Origin: Lachnospira sp. UBA2821
GTDB taxonomy: Bacteria; Bacillota; Clostridia; Lachnospirales; Lachnospiraceae
Reading direction: 5' to 3'
Assembly (NCBI GenBank): GCA_002351535.1
Contig: DEGR01000050.1
Span: 1-49,222, forward strand
DNA: 49,222 nucleotides
Shown here: positions 41,104-49,222 of the stretch, in pieces
Position numbering within the stretch: position 1 is the stretch's first letter
Layout of the letters: each line of letters starts with the position of its first letter
The notes under the pieces: model-generated
Databases searched by the model: none
Seen by the model: only the letters and a program-made list of their open reading frames with translations
Told to the model about the DNA's origin: nothing
Translations under genes and position numbers: made by a program

Positions 41104-42015
41104 TCACAAGCAATAATCTTTTTCTACAGCACTGTATTTATGAAATATGTTGTATGGATGATAAGACATTTTCGCTTTTCTTAATCCTTCTACGCCTATG
41201 TCTTCCTCTCTGTTAATATAGGTAAATCCATTTAAATTCAAAGCAAATTCACGATTAATAAATGCATATCCGCCATTGCCCGCATATTCTCCTATTGCCT
41301 TTTCAAAATGTATATCACAGATATTACTGTTAATTGCTGATGCAATTGTCATTGCAACGGCTTTCCCATCAGCATATAATACTCCTCCATTAATATTAAG
41401 TTTATCATAATATTTTACACACTCACATATTTCTTCCAGTTCAAACCTTTTTGAAGAATCATGATTCTCTGATTTTTCATTATACCACTCTAATGCCACA
41501 TTATATGCATCATTAATATTATCTGAATCTAATATCTCAAAATGGCAATTTTTATATTCCCTTGCGAATTTTAAACAATGATTTTTCTTCTTATGATATT
41601 TCTTACCGGTAAGTCTGCACAAATCTTCACATTTATATATATAATCACTATTTGCCCTGTCTGTAATGAAATAATATTTATCCGGTTGATATTTCTCCAA
41701 AAAATCCTTCTGATATCTGTCCAAAAGACAAAATTCCATTTTTTCATTTCTACTTTGTGCATCCTGCTTTAATACATTAATAACGTCTTCTGCATTACCG
41801 TCTCCTATTGGAAATCCGAATCCTCTTCTCCCCGCTTCCCCACTATATTTTCTTAACAAAAAACCTTTATAGAAGCTAATCTTTATGTCATACTTATTTC
41901 TAAGCAGATAAATGTTGACTGCCGAACAGTCACTTCCCATATTTTTTGTATTATTCATTGTAGCAATTCTTGCAACATCATCAGCTTCCGGACTTTTCCA
42001 CTTTATATCCATCAT
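41104..42015 (-). CDS. DUF2156 (phosphatidylglycerol lysyltransferase C-terminal-like) protein
   Basis: This 303-aa soluble protein has a double GNAT-like fold related to the MprF/aminoacyl-lipid transferase catalytic domain. Diagnostic segments are GYAFINREFALNLNGFTYINREEDIGVEGLRKAKMSYHP near the C-terminus and KKNHCLKFAREY in the middle. It lacks the membrane domain of MprF, so the acceptor is unknown. GGGAG lies seven bases before the ATG. First of three genes (with the secreted protein and GNAT). Confidence 0.88.
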   Translation of the reverse strand: MMDIKWKSPEADDVARIATMNNTKNMGSDCSAVNIYLLRNKYDIKISFYKGFLLRKYSGEAGRRGFGFPIGDGNAEDVINVLKQDAQSRNEKMEFCLLDRYQKDFLEKYQPDKYYFITDRANSDYIYKCEDLCRLTGKKYHKKKNHCLKFAREYKNCHFEILDSDNINDAYNVALEWYNEKSENHDSSKRFELEEICECVKYYDKLNINGGVLYADGKAVAMTIASAINSNICDIHFEKAIGEYAGNGGYAFINREFALNLNGFTYINREEDIGVEGLRKAKMSYHPYNIFHKYSAVEKDYCL

Positions 42016-42069
42016 TTATAAACTCCCTTCAATAAATATAAAAAACTTCTTTTCTTTTGCTTATCTTTG

Positions 42070-42099
42070 TGCTATCATATGTAGTATTGAATACTACAT
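42070..42099 (+). promoter_or_regulatory. degV promoter with 21-bp palindrome
   Basis: An extended -10 (TG, one base, TATCAT at 42073-42078) is followed immediately by a perfect inverted repeat, ATGTAGTAT (42079-42087), TGA, ATACTACAT (42091-42099), lying over the predicted start of transcription. It is a likely operator in the divergent region between the DUF2156 gene and degV; no -35 match is convincing. Confidence 0.6.
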
Positions 42100-42159
42100 G
42101 GTGTTGTCATTACCTTTATCTTATAATATATTAACACCATTTAACGAAAGGAAAAAATT

Positions 42160-43044
42160 ATGAATTTTCAAATAATCAGCGACGGTGCATGTGATTTGTT
42201 AAAAGCATATACCGATAGAAATGATGTCAAAATTGTACCTTTTTATGTTACTTTTGATGGAAAAAACTATATGAAAGAAGGAGAAGGCATAACTCATGAT
42301 GAATTCTACAGACGTATGGCTGAGAATCATGAAATTCCGAAATCATCACTCCCTTCCGTCGGAGATTTTTACGATGCATTTCTCCCTTATGCTGAAGCTT
42401 CTACTCCTATTATATGCGTGTGCATCTCATCTTGTTTCAGTGGTTCGTTTAACAGTGCCTCAACAGCTAAAGAACAGATTATTGAACAATATCCCGATGC
42501 AAAAATTGAAGTTATAGATTCAACTCTTAATACAATGTCTGAGGCTCTTCTTGTCAATGAACTTGTAAATATGAGAAATGATAATGTATCCTTCGAGGAT
42601 GCCATAAAATATGCCAACGATATTAAAAATACCGGCAAGATTTATTTTACTGTTGGTTCTCTGGAATATCTTATAAAGAATGGCAGAATTGGTAAAGTTG
42701 CAACGATAGCAGGTGACAAACTTGGTATAAAGCCTATTATAATAATGTCTGACGGAGATATTTCCCTTGGCGGAATATCAAGAACAACCAAAAAAGCAAA
42801 ACTTTCTATAATTAAACTTTTACAAAAGACATTCAGTAACCCTTCAATTAACATAAATGATTATCGTTTTCTTGTTGGAACAGGTTTCCAGTTTGAAGAA
42901 GCTGCTGAATTTAAAATATCTGTAGAAGAAGCTTTGCATATAAAATGCGAAGATACAATTGAATCATGCGTTGGAACAACAGTTGGATGCCATACCGGTC
43001 CTTATCCTCTTGGTCTTGCGTTTATAAAAAAATACAATGCATAA
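42160..43044 (+). CDS. DegV-family fatty-acid-binding protein
   Basis: The product is 294 aa. It has the DegV N-terminus (IISDGACDLLKAY, VKIVPFYVTFDG), SLPSVGDFYDAFLPY, CISSCFSGSFNSA, VIDSTLNTMSEALLV and GCHTGPYPLGLAFI near the end. Family members bind a fatty acid, and FakB proteins present it to the FakA kinase; no fakA is seen here. AAAGGA precedes the ATG. Monocistronic, with a strong terminator. Confidence 0.95.
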   Translation: MNFQIISDGACDLLKAYTDRNDVKIVPFYVTFDGKNYMKEGEGITHDEFYRRMAENHEIPKSSLPSVGDFYDAFLPYAEASTPIICVCISSCFSGSFNSASTAKEQIIEQYPDAKIEVIDSTLNTMSEALLVNELVNMRNDNVSFEDAIKYANDIKNTGKIYFTVGSLEYLIKNGRIGKVATIAGDKLGIKPIIIMSDGDISLGGISRTTKKAKLSIIKLLQKTFSNPSININDYRFLVGTGFQFEEAAEFKISVEEALHIKCEDTIESCVGTTVGCHTGPYPLGLAFIKKYNA

Positions 43045-43054
43045 TATTTAACAT

Positions 43055-43103
43055 AAAAAATCGCAGCCATATCAATCAAGTCTGATATGGCTACGATTTT
43101 TTT
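43055..43103. terminator. Bidirectional terminator between degV and lgt
   Basis: AAAAAATCGCAGCCATATCA (43055-43074) pairs with 43083-43103 (TGATATGGCTACGA then T7) with one internal mismatch. Poly-A on one side and poly-T on the other serve both convergent genes. Confidence 0.88.
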
Positions 43104-43106
43104 ACC

Positions 43107-43868
43107 TTAACATTCTATCTCATTATCTCTGCTTTTGTCTGCTTTAATAAACAATACTACTCCAACTATACAAAGCATGAATGCTATAATCTGTGAAGTT
43201 GAAAACGGTCCGACACTTCCTCTGTAATCGTTTCTTAAAAACTCTATCAGAAATCTTCCTATACTGTACAATATAAGATACAAAGAAGCAACTCTGCCCT
43301 TTCTTTTATTTCTACCTGCATATACGAACAGAATAGCAGCAATAATAAAATCTCCTGCACTTGATATAAGCTGTGTTGGAATCAACTTTACACCATTTGG
43401 TGCATATGCAGAATTATTAAATGTTATTCCTATAACTGAATCTGTTTCCCTTCCATAACAACAGCCTGCAAAAAAACAGCCTATTCTTCCAAATCCCTGT
43501 GCCAATGCTACCGATGGCATCACCAGATCAAAATAATCTAAAAAAATAAACTTCTTAATTCTGCTATATATATATGAAGCTGCAACTCCTCCAATAATTC
43601 CTCCATATACAACATAACCATTCGAAAAATTCCATATTATGGATGGGTCATCTATAATATCCCTGATGCTCACTATATAATAAAGAAGTCTTGTACCAAC
43701 AAGTCCCCCAAATATGGCGCACCATAATATTCCAAATATAATATCACTGTCAAGATTCCTTTTTTTTGCTCTTACTTCTGTAACAATATAAGCAATAAGA
43801 AATCCTATGGCTATCATAAGGCCATACATGTGAATTGTAACACCGCCTATATGAATATCGTTATACAT
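43107..43868 (-). CDS. lgt: Prolipoprotein diacylglyceryl transferase
   Basis: This 253-aa membrane enzyme has seven spans. The signatures are GYVVYGGIIGG, AQGFGRIGCFFAGCCYG, IPTQLISSAGDF, GRFLIEFLRNDYRG and FSTSQIIAF. It is probably the housekeeping Lgt; a second, more divergent copy is at 9067-9846. GGAGG lies before the ATG. It is 28 bp downstream of citrate synthase and probably on the same transcript. Confidence 0.95.
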   Translation of the reverse strand: MYNDIHIGGVTIHMYGLMIAIGFLIAYIVTEVRAKKRNLDSDIIFGILWCAIFGGLVGTRLLYYIVSIRDIIDDPSIIWNFSNGYVVYGGIIGGVAASYIYSRIKKFIFLDYFDLVMPSVALAQGFGRIGCFFAGCCYGRETDSVIGITFNNSAYAPNGVKLIPTQLISSAGDFIIAAILFVYAGRNKRKGRVASLYLILYSIGRFLIEFLRNDYRGSVGPFSTSQIIAFMLCIVGVVLFIKADKSRDNEIEC

Positions 43869-43896
43869 CGCTACCTCCGGTTAATTACATATCTGT

Positions 43897-45243
43897 TTAT
43901 TTGTTTCTCTCATCTATACTTACATATTCCCTTTTACGGGTTATAGCTTTATATGCAGGTCTGATAATCCTTCTTCCTGATACTATTTCCTCAAATCTGT
44001 GGGCACTCCATCCCGCCATTCTTGCAACTGCAAACAATGGTGTAAATAAATCTTCAGGTATTCCAAGCATTTTGTAAACAAAGCCGCTATACATGTCAAC
44101 ATTTGCACATATTGTCTTTGCATCTCCTTTTACTTTCTCAAATGCCAATGGAGATAATTCCTCTATCTTATTAAGAAGTCTTAATTCGGCCTCATATTCT
44201 GTTCCTTTTGCGAGTTTCCATGCATTTTCCTTAAGAATCTCCGCTCTTGGGTCTGATAATGTATAAACGGCATGTCCCATTCCATATATAAGCCCCGATT
44301 CATCAAATCCTTCTTTATTAATTATCTTAAGAAGACAATCCATGACCTGACCGTCATCTTCCCAATCCTTTACTGTCTCTTTTATATATTTGTGCATTCC
44401 GACAACTTTATGATTAGCTCCACCATGTTTTGGTCCTTTTAATGAACCTATTGCCGCTGAATATGCTGAATATGGGTCTGTACCCGATGATGATAACACC
44501 CTGCATGTAAATGTTGAGTTATTACCACCACCATGCTCTGCGTGTAACATAAGCATTACATCAAGCACTTTTGCTTCTTTATCTGTAAACTGTCTGTCTT
44601 TACGAAGTGTTGACAATATTGTTTCTGCTGTTGACTGTCCCGGTATAAGCGGATGCATAATCATCGATTTGTCACAATAACAGGCCTGCTTAACATAATA
44701 TGCCAGAACCATTATAACAGGCAATTTTGAAATAATAGAAATAGCAGTGTCTATCTCATGTTCAGGAGTAATTATATCAGGACAATCATCATATGAATAT
44801 AAAGAAAGAACGCTTCTTGCAAGTTTATTCATTATATTTAATGAAGGTGCTTTAAGTATCATGTCTCCAAAGAAATCTCTTGGAAGAGGTCTGTTGTCAT
44901 CAATAATCCTGTCAAATTCCGTTAGCTGCTCCCTATCCGGCAATTTTCCCATAAGAAGAAGATATACTATCTCCTCGTAACCAAATCTGTCTTCCTTCTC
45001 AACATTTCCAACGAGGTCTTTAATACTATAGCCCCTGAATGTCAATTCTCCGTTATCCGGAATCTTCTCACCTTCACTTACCACATAACCATGAACATTA
45101 CATATGTTAGTTACTCCGGCCATTACGCCTGTTCCATCCTGATTACGCAGTCCCCTCTTGACCTGATATTTGTCATAATATTTCTTATCTATCATATTAT
45201 TCTCTACAAATCTAGAATACATATTATTTTCTTTAGTTGCCAT
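43897..45243 (-). CDS. gltA: Citrate synthase
   Basis: This 448-aa enzyme joins oxaloacetate and acetyl-CoA. Active-site segments HAEHGGGNNSTFTCRVLSSSGTDPYSA, GPKHGGANHKV (catalytic His), YGMGHAVYTLSDPRAEIL (catalytic His) and GFVYKMLGIP are present. It is longer at the N-terminus than the Gram-positive CitZ type. GGAGG precedes the ATG, and it has its own promoter. 2-methylcitrate synthase activity cannot be excluded, but no prp genes are nearby. Confidence 0.94.
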   Translation of the reverse strand: MATKENNMYSRFVENNMIDKKYYDKYQVKRGLRNQDGTGVMAGVTNICNVHGYVVSEGEKIPDNGELTFRGYSIKDLVGNVEKEDRFGYEEIVYLLLMGKLPDREQLTEFDRIIDDNRPLPRDFFGDMILKAPSLNIMNKLARSVLSLYSYDDCPDIITPEHEIDTAISIISKLPVIMVLAYYVKQACYCDKSMIMHPLIPGQSTAETILSTLRKDRQFTDKEAKVLDVMLMLHAEHGGGNNSTFTCRVLSSSGTDPYSAYSAAIGSLKGPKHGGANHKVVGMHKYIKETVKDWEDDGQVMDCLLKIINKEGFDESGLIYGMGHAVYTLSDPRAEILKENAWKLAKGTEYEAELRLLNKIEELSPLAFEKVKGDAKTICANVDMYSGFVYKMLGIPEDLFTPLFAVARMAGWSAHRFEEIVSGRRIIRPAYKAITRKREYVSIDERNK

Positions 45244-45285
45244 GTATATTCCTCCATTCTGACGGCATATTTATAAGCCCATGTT

Positions 45286-45314
45286 ATTATACTCTAATTT
45301 GACACTTTTGCCAA
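45286..45314 (-). promoter_or_regulatory. Sigma-A promoter of citrate synthase
   Basis: On the minus strand TTGGCA (45309-45314) and TATAAT (45286-45291) are 17 nt apart. Confidence 0.8.
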
Positions 45315-45344
45315 TCGTGTAATTGCATAAGAATATTACACATA

Positions 45345-45373
45345 TTGACAAACACATGCATAAAATATATACT
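45345..45373 (+). promoter_or_regulatory. Sigma-A promoter of the VanZ-like gene
   Basis: TTGACA (45345-45350) and TATACT (45368-45373) are 17 nt apart. The start of transcription falls near 45380, which excludes the longer upstream start codon at 45323. Confidence 0.82.
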
Positions 45374-45409
45374 CAAACATGCAAAATTATTGAAAGGATG
45401 GAATACAAA

Positions 45410-45823
45410 ATGTCATCATTATTATATTGGTGTGTCGATATTATTGCAAAAATACATAATAAAATACTTACTCTCAATGACAGTTATGAAGGAATTTTTA
45501 ATGATAAACAACTTCATTTCCTTGTTATCGGCTTTATCGGAATGTTAATGATATTTGTCATATACCCTCTGTTTAAAGCTTTATCAAAGAAACACGTTTT
45601 AGTGATAGCATGGATATATGTATTTACACTTATAATAGTAATTACATTTGCTATTGAAATTGGTCAGAAAATGACAAATACCGGCAACATGGAATTTGCC
45701 GATATCGTATTCGGTGTTGCCGGTTTTATGGTGTTCTTTGCAATATTTTATGTTATAAGGCTCTTCATTCTTGCAATATATAACTTATTCAAAAATGAAG
45801 AGGACGACGAAGAAGAGGATTAG
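45410..45823 (+). CDS. VanZ-like membrane protein
   Basis: The product is 137 aa from the ATG at 45410; the frame up to 45323 would begin before the transcript. Three or four spans are visible with the VanZ-like signature DKQLHFLVIGFIGML, then FAIEIGQKMTNTGNMEFADIVFGVAGFMVFF, and an acidic tail (NEEDDEEED). VanZ in enterococci gives low-level teicoplanin resistance; most chromosomal relatives have no known function. The stop codon lies inside the terminator. Confidence 0.8.
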   Translation: MSSLLYWCVDIIAKIHNKILTLNDSYEGIFNDKQLHFLVIGFIGMLMIFVIYPLFKALSKKHVLVIAWIYVFTLIIVITFAIEIGQKMTNTGNMEFADIVFGVAGFMVFFAIFYVIRLFILAIYNLFKNEEDDEEED

Positions 45824-45850
45824 TGTGAAAAATCATACTAATCCTCTTCT
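45811..45850. terminator. Bidirectional terminator
   Basis: AGAAGAGGATTAGT (45811-45824) pairs perfectly with ACTAATCCTCTTCT (45837-45850). It closes both the VanZ-like gene and the convergent DUF815 gene. Confidence 0.8.
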
Positions 45851-45867
45851 CTGTTACAATCATCTCT

Positions 45868-47172
45868 CTACTCTACAGTTCCTGCCAGATAGTTTACAAA
45901 CTGCTGTGCAGTTCTTCCTGATATTCCTCCATGACTTAATTCCCACTTATTAGCCTCTGCCCTTATTTCGTCCTCACTCATATTGATGCCAGCTCTCTTA
46001 GCAAGCTCAAGTGCTATGTTAAAGTACTCTTTCTGTGATGGCTTAGAGTAGCATATAGTAACACCAAATCTGTTAACAAGTGAAAGTTTTTCCTCCATTG
46101 TATCAGACTTGTGCATTCCATTATCAACCTGTACATCACTTCTGTCATTCCATGTTTCCTTAATAAGATGACGTCTGTTAGACGTTGCATATATAAGTAT
46201 ATTCTCAGGCTTAGTCTCAACTCCACCTTCTATAACTGCTTTCAGAAACTTATACTCTATCTCAAATTCCTCAAAAGACAAATCATCCATATATATTATG
46301 AACTTATAATTCCTGTTTTTTATCTGTGCGATTACATTTGATAAGTCCTTAAACTGATGTTTATATATCTCTATCATCCTTAATCCACTGTCATAGAACT
46401 GATTCACTATAGCCTTAATGCTTGTTGATTTACCTGTTCCACTATCACCAAATAACAGAACATTATTTGCCTTTTTACCTTCTACAAATGCCTTTGTATT
46501 ATCGACAAGTTTCTTCTTCTGGATTTCATATCCGATAAGGTCGTCCAACATAACTCTGTCCATGTTATTAATCGGTTTAAATATTACCCTGTTATCCTCA
46601 CTGGCTATTCTGAATGCTTTATTAAGTCCAAACATTCCAACACCATAGTCTTTGTAAAACTGTGTTATACAATCAAAAAACTCATCTTCATTGCATGTTT
46701 TCTCCAATTTTTCACTAAGCGATATTACCTTTTCGCTCACATTTTTATTGTACATCAAATCAGGTTTTACAATTGACTTGTAGTCAGACAATCTTGTAAA
46801 ACAATCAATGCCAAGTTCTTTCTCCATTGGTGAAAAATCGTAATCAAAGAGTTTTTTAAACATCTTGAAATCATTTTTTGCAAAATAATTTACACTGCCA
46901 TCATTTGCTCCAATCTTTTCACATGTAATGCTAAATGGATTCTCATCATTTATAAGCAGGAATGTAAGATAATTATGCCACAGATTTTTATCAAATCCAT
47001 AATCAGTTGCTACAATAAGTATTCTCTTTACCTGTTTATATATCTGCGTAACAAGCTGGTCTTTCTCATATTCACCGGCATTAAACTGTCTGCATACATC
47101 ACTTAACTGCATAAGTATACTATCTTCTGGCATATCGCCATACATTAATAATTTTGAAATAATGTTATTCAT
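45868..47172 (-). CDS. DUF815 AAA+ ATPase
   Basis: The product is 434 aa. The N-terminal 200 residues are alpha-rich without a known domain. An AAA+ module follows with Walker A GDSGTGKST, Walker B FIIYMDDLSFEE, sensor IYATSNRRHLI and a C-terminal lid (GISGRTAQQFVNYL). The DUF815 family is widespread in Firmicutes, and its function is unknown to me. GGAGG lies before the ATG. Downstream of mntP by 57 bp, possibly read through from it. Confidence 0.9.
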   Translation of the reverse strand: MNNIISKLLMYGDMPEDSILMQLSDVCRQFNAGEYEKDQLVTQIYKQVKRILIVATDYGFDKNLWHNYLTFLLINDENPFSITCEKIGANDGSVNYFAKNDFKMFKKLFDYDFSPMEKELGIDCFTRLSDYKSIVKPDLMYNKNVSEKVISLSEKLEKTCNEDEFFDCITQFYKDYGVGMFGLNKAFRIASEDNRVIFKPINNMDRVMLDDLIGYEIQKKKLVDNTKAFVEGKKANNVLLFGDSGTGKSTSIKAIVNQFYDSGLRMIEIYKHQFKDLSNVIAQIKNRNYKFIIYMDDLSFEEFEIEYKFLKAVIEGGVETKPENILIYATSNRRHLIKETWNDRSDVQVDNGMHKSDTMEEKLSLVNRFGVTICYSKPSQKEYFNIALELAKRAGINMSEDEIRAEANKWELSHGGISGRTAQQFVNYLAGTVE

Positions 47173-47229
47173 CTTGTACCTCCATTTAAAATGTGCAATG
47201 CGGCCTAAAATATACTATCTCTGTTCTTT

Positions 47230-47805
47230 CTACATAATGATAACTTTCAAACCTATAAGAATAAGTATAACACCTCCTGCAAATTCCGCCTTGTTCTTAT
47301 ACTTTGCACCAAATATATTTCCTATTTTAACACCAATTACAGAAATAATAAATGTTATAATTCCAATAATTGCTATTCCTATCATTGTATTTGCAAATCT
47401 GCTTATTGAATTCGAAATCGATATAGGTACACATGCAAACGTAATTCCAACTGCAAGTGCATCTATACTCGTGGCAACCGAAAGTATTAACATTTCCTTA
47501 AAATCGATGGTTGCTGTCTCAACTTCTTCCTCTTTACTTAATGATTCCTTAATCATATTTCCACCTATAAGAACTAATAATATAAATCCTACAAACGGTG
47601 CTACAGCATTAATAAAACGTTCAAACTGACTTCCTAAAATATAGCCTATAAACGGCATAAGAGACTGAAAGCCGCCAAACCACAGACCAATAATCAACAT
47701 TTTACTGACTTTAATCTTTTTCATTGCCAGTCCTTTGCATATCGATACCGCAAAGGCATCCATTGCCAGTCCCACTGCTAATAATACTACTGCTAATAAA
47801 TCCAT
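47230..47805 (-). CDS. mntP: Manganese efflux pump MntP
   Basis: The product is 191 aa with six spans in two repeats. The metal-site motifs GLAMDAFAVSICKGLAM and ATSIDALAVGITFA carry the paired Asp residues, with GGNMIKESL between. It exports Mn2+ when cytosolic manganese is high. AAGGAG lies before the ATG. It sits directly behind a yybP-ykoY-type leader, the known manganese-sensing riboswitch for this gene. Confidence 0.96.
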   Translation of the reverse strand: MDLLAVVLLAVGLAMDAFAVSICKGLAMKKIKVSKMLIIGLWFGGFQSLMPFIGYILGSQFERFINAVAPFVGFILLVLIGGNMIKESLSKEEEVETATIDFKEMLILSVATSIDALAVGITFACVPISISNSISRFANTMIGIAIIGIITFIISVIGVKIGNIFGAKYKNKAEFAGGVILILIGLKVIIM

Positions 47806-47869
47806 ATTTTTCTCCTTTTTGCAACCTTATGCAATGCCTTTTATGCAGCCGTTAATTATTCATACAGAC

Positions 47870-47999
47870 AAAAAGACTCATGCATAGCACAAAAGCTATG
47901 CATGAGTCTCATCATTTAAAGACAAGCCAGACCTTAATCAGGTCATTATGTTGACTTGCCACGTATACATTATAATACGCCGACTACTCCCTCATCCAT
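47870..47999 (-). ncRNA. yybP-ykoY-type manganese riboswitch with overlapping terminator
   Basis: On the minus strand the leader starts ATGGATGAG (47991-47999) running into GGGAGTAG (47984-47991), a class hallmark, and contains GTCAACA and a GACCT-loop-AGGTC hairpin. A perfect 15-bp terminator follows (arms 47895-47909 and 47874-47888, then T5). The 5' strand ATGGATGAG can pair (8 of 9) with CTCATGCAT (47898-47906), which is also the first arm of the terminator. Forming the aptamer's closing helix would therefore break the terminator, predicting an ON switch with Mn2+. A TTGACA lies upstream at 48049-48054. Class assignment is from memory of the consensus and context. Confidence 0.78.
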
Positions 48000-48097
48000 A
48001 AGGTATAGTTATATTATTTTATATTAGAGTAGCAAACATGATAATTTTTGTCAATATCGATATATGCTTGTACACAAATAAGTACATTATCACTATT

Positions 48098-49039
48098 TCA
48101 TAACATTTTCATCTTCCTAAGTATCATTATAGCTATCAGACATATTATCAATATCAAAACACATATAATACCAAATCCGTATGGTGTTGAAGATAATGGC
48201 ATCCATTTTCCTGACACATTCATACCATATATTCCCGAAATAATAGTTGGAATAGCCATAACAAGTGTTATCGATGTCAGGTACTTCATTACATTATTCA
48301 GCCTGTTATCAATTACCGATGATAACAGTTCTCTTGTACCATCAATAATATCCCTGTATATATTCGTCATCTCAATAGCCTGCTGATACTCTACTGTTAC
48401 ATCTTCTAAAAGTTCCATATCCTCTGAATACTGTTCCAGTCTTTTATATCTCTTCAGCCTTTCAAGAACTATATTATTTGCCCTTAATGATGTTGCAAAA
48501 TATACAAGTGTAGATTCAAGCTCATGCAGTTCAATCAAATCAACATTCTGTGTATCCCCCTCTACTCTTTCCTCTATCTCTGTTCTTTTTCTATCTATTG
48601 TATAAAGATTACTCTGATATAATGCTGCAGACCTGAATAAAATCTGATATATAAATCTCATTTTCTTTTTGGTACTAAATTCCCTTACCCTGTTAGTAAT
48701 AAAATATTGTAATATAGGTGTATCTTCTCTGCATATAGTAATTATCAAATCGTGTTTTAATATTATACCAAGAGGTATAGTAGTATACATCTTTTTCTCA
48801 TGTCTGACCTCTGTGGTAGGAATATCAACTAATATAAGTGTATATCCATCTTCCAGACTAATACGCGAACTTTCCTCTTCATCCAGTGCTGCCGCGACGT
48901 CATTTACCTCAAGCTCGAAATAATCTGACACCTGATTAATCTCTTTACTTGTTGGATTAACCAGATGTATCCATGCTCCCTCTTCCGGTGCATCAAGTTT
49001 GTGGAGTATAGATTCGTCTGTTTTGTAGATATTTAACAT
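48098..49039 (-). CDS. corA: CorA-family divalent cation transporter
   Basis: The product is 313 aa. A large soluble N-terminal domain (1-245) is followed by two C-terminal spans with the selectivity motif YGMN between them (ISGIYGMNVSG) and a basic end (LRKMKML). It imports Mg2+ (sometimes Co2+/Ni2+, or acts as an exporter). Site AGGTGG five bases before the ATG. Monocistronic; no Mg2+ riboswitch is visible. Confidence 0.94.
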   Translation of the reverse strand: MLNIYKTDESILHKLDAPEEGAWIHLVNPTSKEINQVSDYFELEVNDVAAALDEEESSRISLEDGYTLILVDIPTTEVRHEKKMYTTIPLGIILKHDLIITICREDTPILQYFITNRVREFSTKKKMRFIYQILFRSAALYQSNLYTIDRKRTEIEERVEGDTQNVDLIELHELESTLVYFATSLRANNIVLERLKRYKRLEQYSEDMELLEDVTVEYQQAIEMTNIYRDIIDGTRELLSSVIDNRLNNVMKYLTSITLVMAIPTIISGIYGMNVSGKWMPLSSTPYGFGIICVLILIICLIAIMILRKMKML

Positions 49040-49076
49040 TCCTTACCACCTGCCTTTACATTTTTCCATAACTATT

Positions 49077-49105
49077 ATTATACCAAATAAACCTTAATAA
49101 TACAA
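49077..49105 (-). promoter_or_regulatory. Candidate extended -10 promoter of corA
   Basis: On the minus strand TG, one base, TATAAT (49077-49082), with a weak TTGTAT 17 nt upstream (49100-49105). Confidence 0.55.
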
Positions 49106-49111
49106 TCCAAA

Positions 49112-49136
49112 AAGCCATCACATAAAGTGATGGCTT
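49112..49136 (-). terminator. Terminator of a transcript entering from the right edge
   Basis: AAGCCATCAC (49112-49121) and GTGATGGCTT (49127-49136) form a perfect stem, and on the minus strand it runs into T5. It ends a minus-strand unit whose body lies beyond the window. Confidence 0.78.
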
Positions 49137-49222
49137 CATTTATCTTATGTTTATCTCTTATACCTTCAAAACTACACATTGAAATCGAATTAACATCTCC
49201 AAACCAGCTTCCAGGTCAAGCC
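49137..49222 (-). other. 3' tail of an unseen minus-strand transcript
   Basis: No reading frame is visible. On the minus strand the sequence contains AGTTTTGAAGGT, similar to spacer sequence near rRNA genes in Firmicutes. An rRNA operon end just outside the window is possible but not shown. Confidence 0.3.

Noticed and set aside
49137..49222. Partial tRNA or rRNA gene at the right edge
   Set aside because: No cloverleaf or conserved rRNA segment can be recognised; only a terminator and a spacer-like motif are visible.

Overview
The window is low-GC, gene-dense chromosomal DNA. Strong AGGAGG-type ribosome binding sites, sigma-A promoters (TTGACA-17-TATAAT), a sporulation gene set (spoIIA operon, all of spoVAA-AE), a lysine riboswitch ahead of dapA and the overall protein flavour point to a spore-forming Clostridia species, most likely Lachnospiraceae. 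A relative of Lachnospira/Eubacterium eligens is a guess I cannot verify. No phage, insertion sequence, CRISPR array, tRNA or complete rRNA gene is visible.

Layout. 1-1.26 kb: the coiled-coil tail of a truncated gene and a decayed copy of that tail. 1.26-8.9 kb: nadE, a GRAM/PH-like protein, a PadR regulator with a DUF2812 membrane protein and a small membrane protein behind a perfect 23-bp hairpin, a secreted CAP-like protein, hisS and a CwlC-like amidase. 9-13.6 kb: an lgt paralogue converging on a repeat lipoprotein, then dapA-dapB under a lysine riboswitch, a cobalamin adenosyltransferase-like gene and a double OB-fold SSB-like gene. 13.9-20 kb: typA, a PAP2 phosphatase, yigZ and a class A penicillin-binding protein. 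20-32 kb: sporulation region. 32-39 kb: an operon of two ABC half-exporters, folC, a 51-codon ORF and a TPR protein. 39-42 kb: GNAT, secreted Ig-like and DUF2156 genes. 42-49 kb: degV, a second lgt, citrate synthase, a VanZ-like protein, a DUF815 ATPase, mntP under a yybP-ykoY manganese riboswitch, and corA.

The sporulation region is the most interesting part. In Bacillus subtilis spoIIAA-spoIIAB-sigF is followed directly by spoVAA-AB-AC-AD-AE-AF. Here the same order survives on the minus strand but is interrupted by a chemotaxis receptor after sigF and by a block (spoVAC, thyX, lysozyme, GH13) between spoVAB and spoVAD. spoVAC is inverted within that block, and flipping the whole block once would restore spoVAC-AD-AE. 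A 45-codon single-span membrane ORF is translationally coupled to spoVAA, behind a sigma-G-like promoter. A second sigma-G-like promoter precedes the relocated spoVAC.

Many start codons were moved inward from the longest reading frame because a good Shine-Dalgarno sequence sits in front of an internal start. These choices are explained per gene. All functional calls come from reading motifs by eye; no database search was run.
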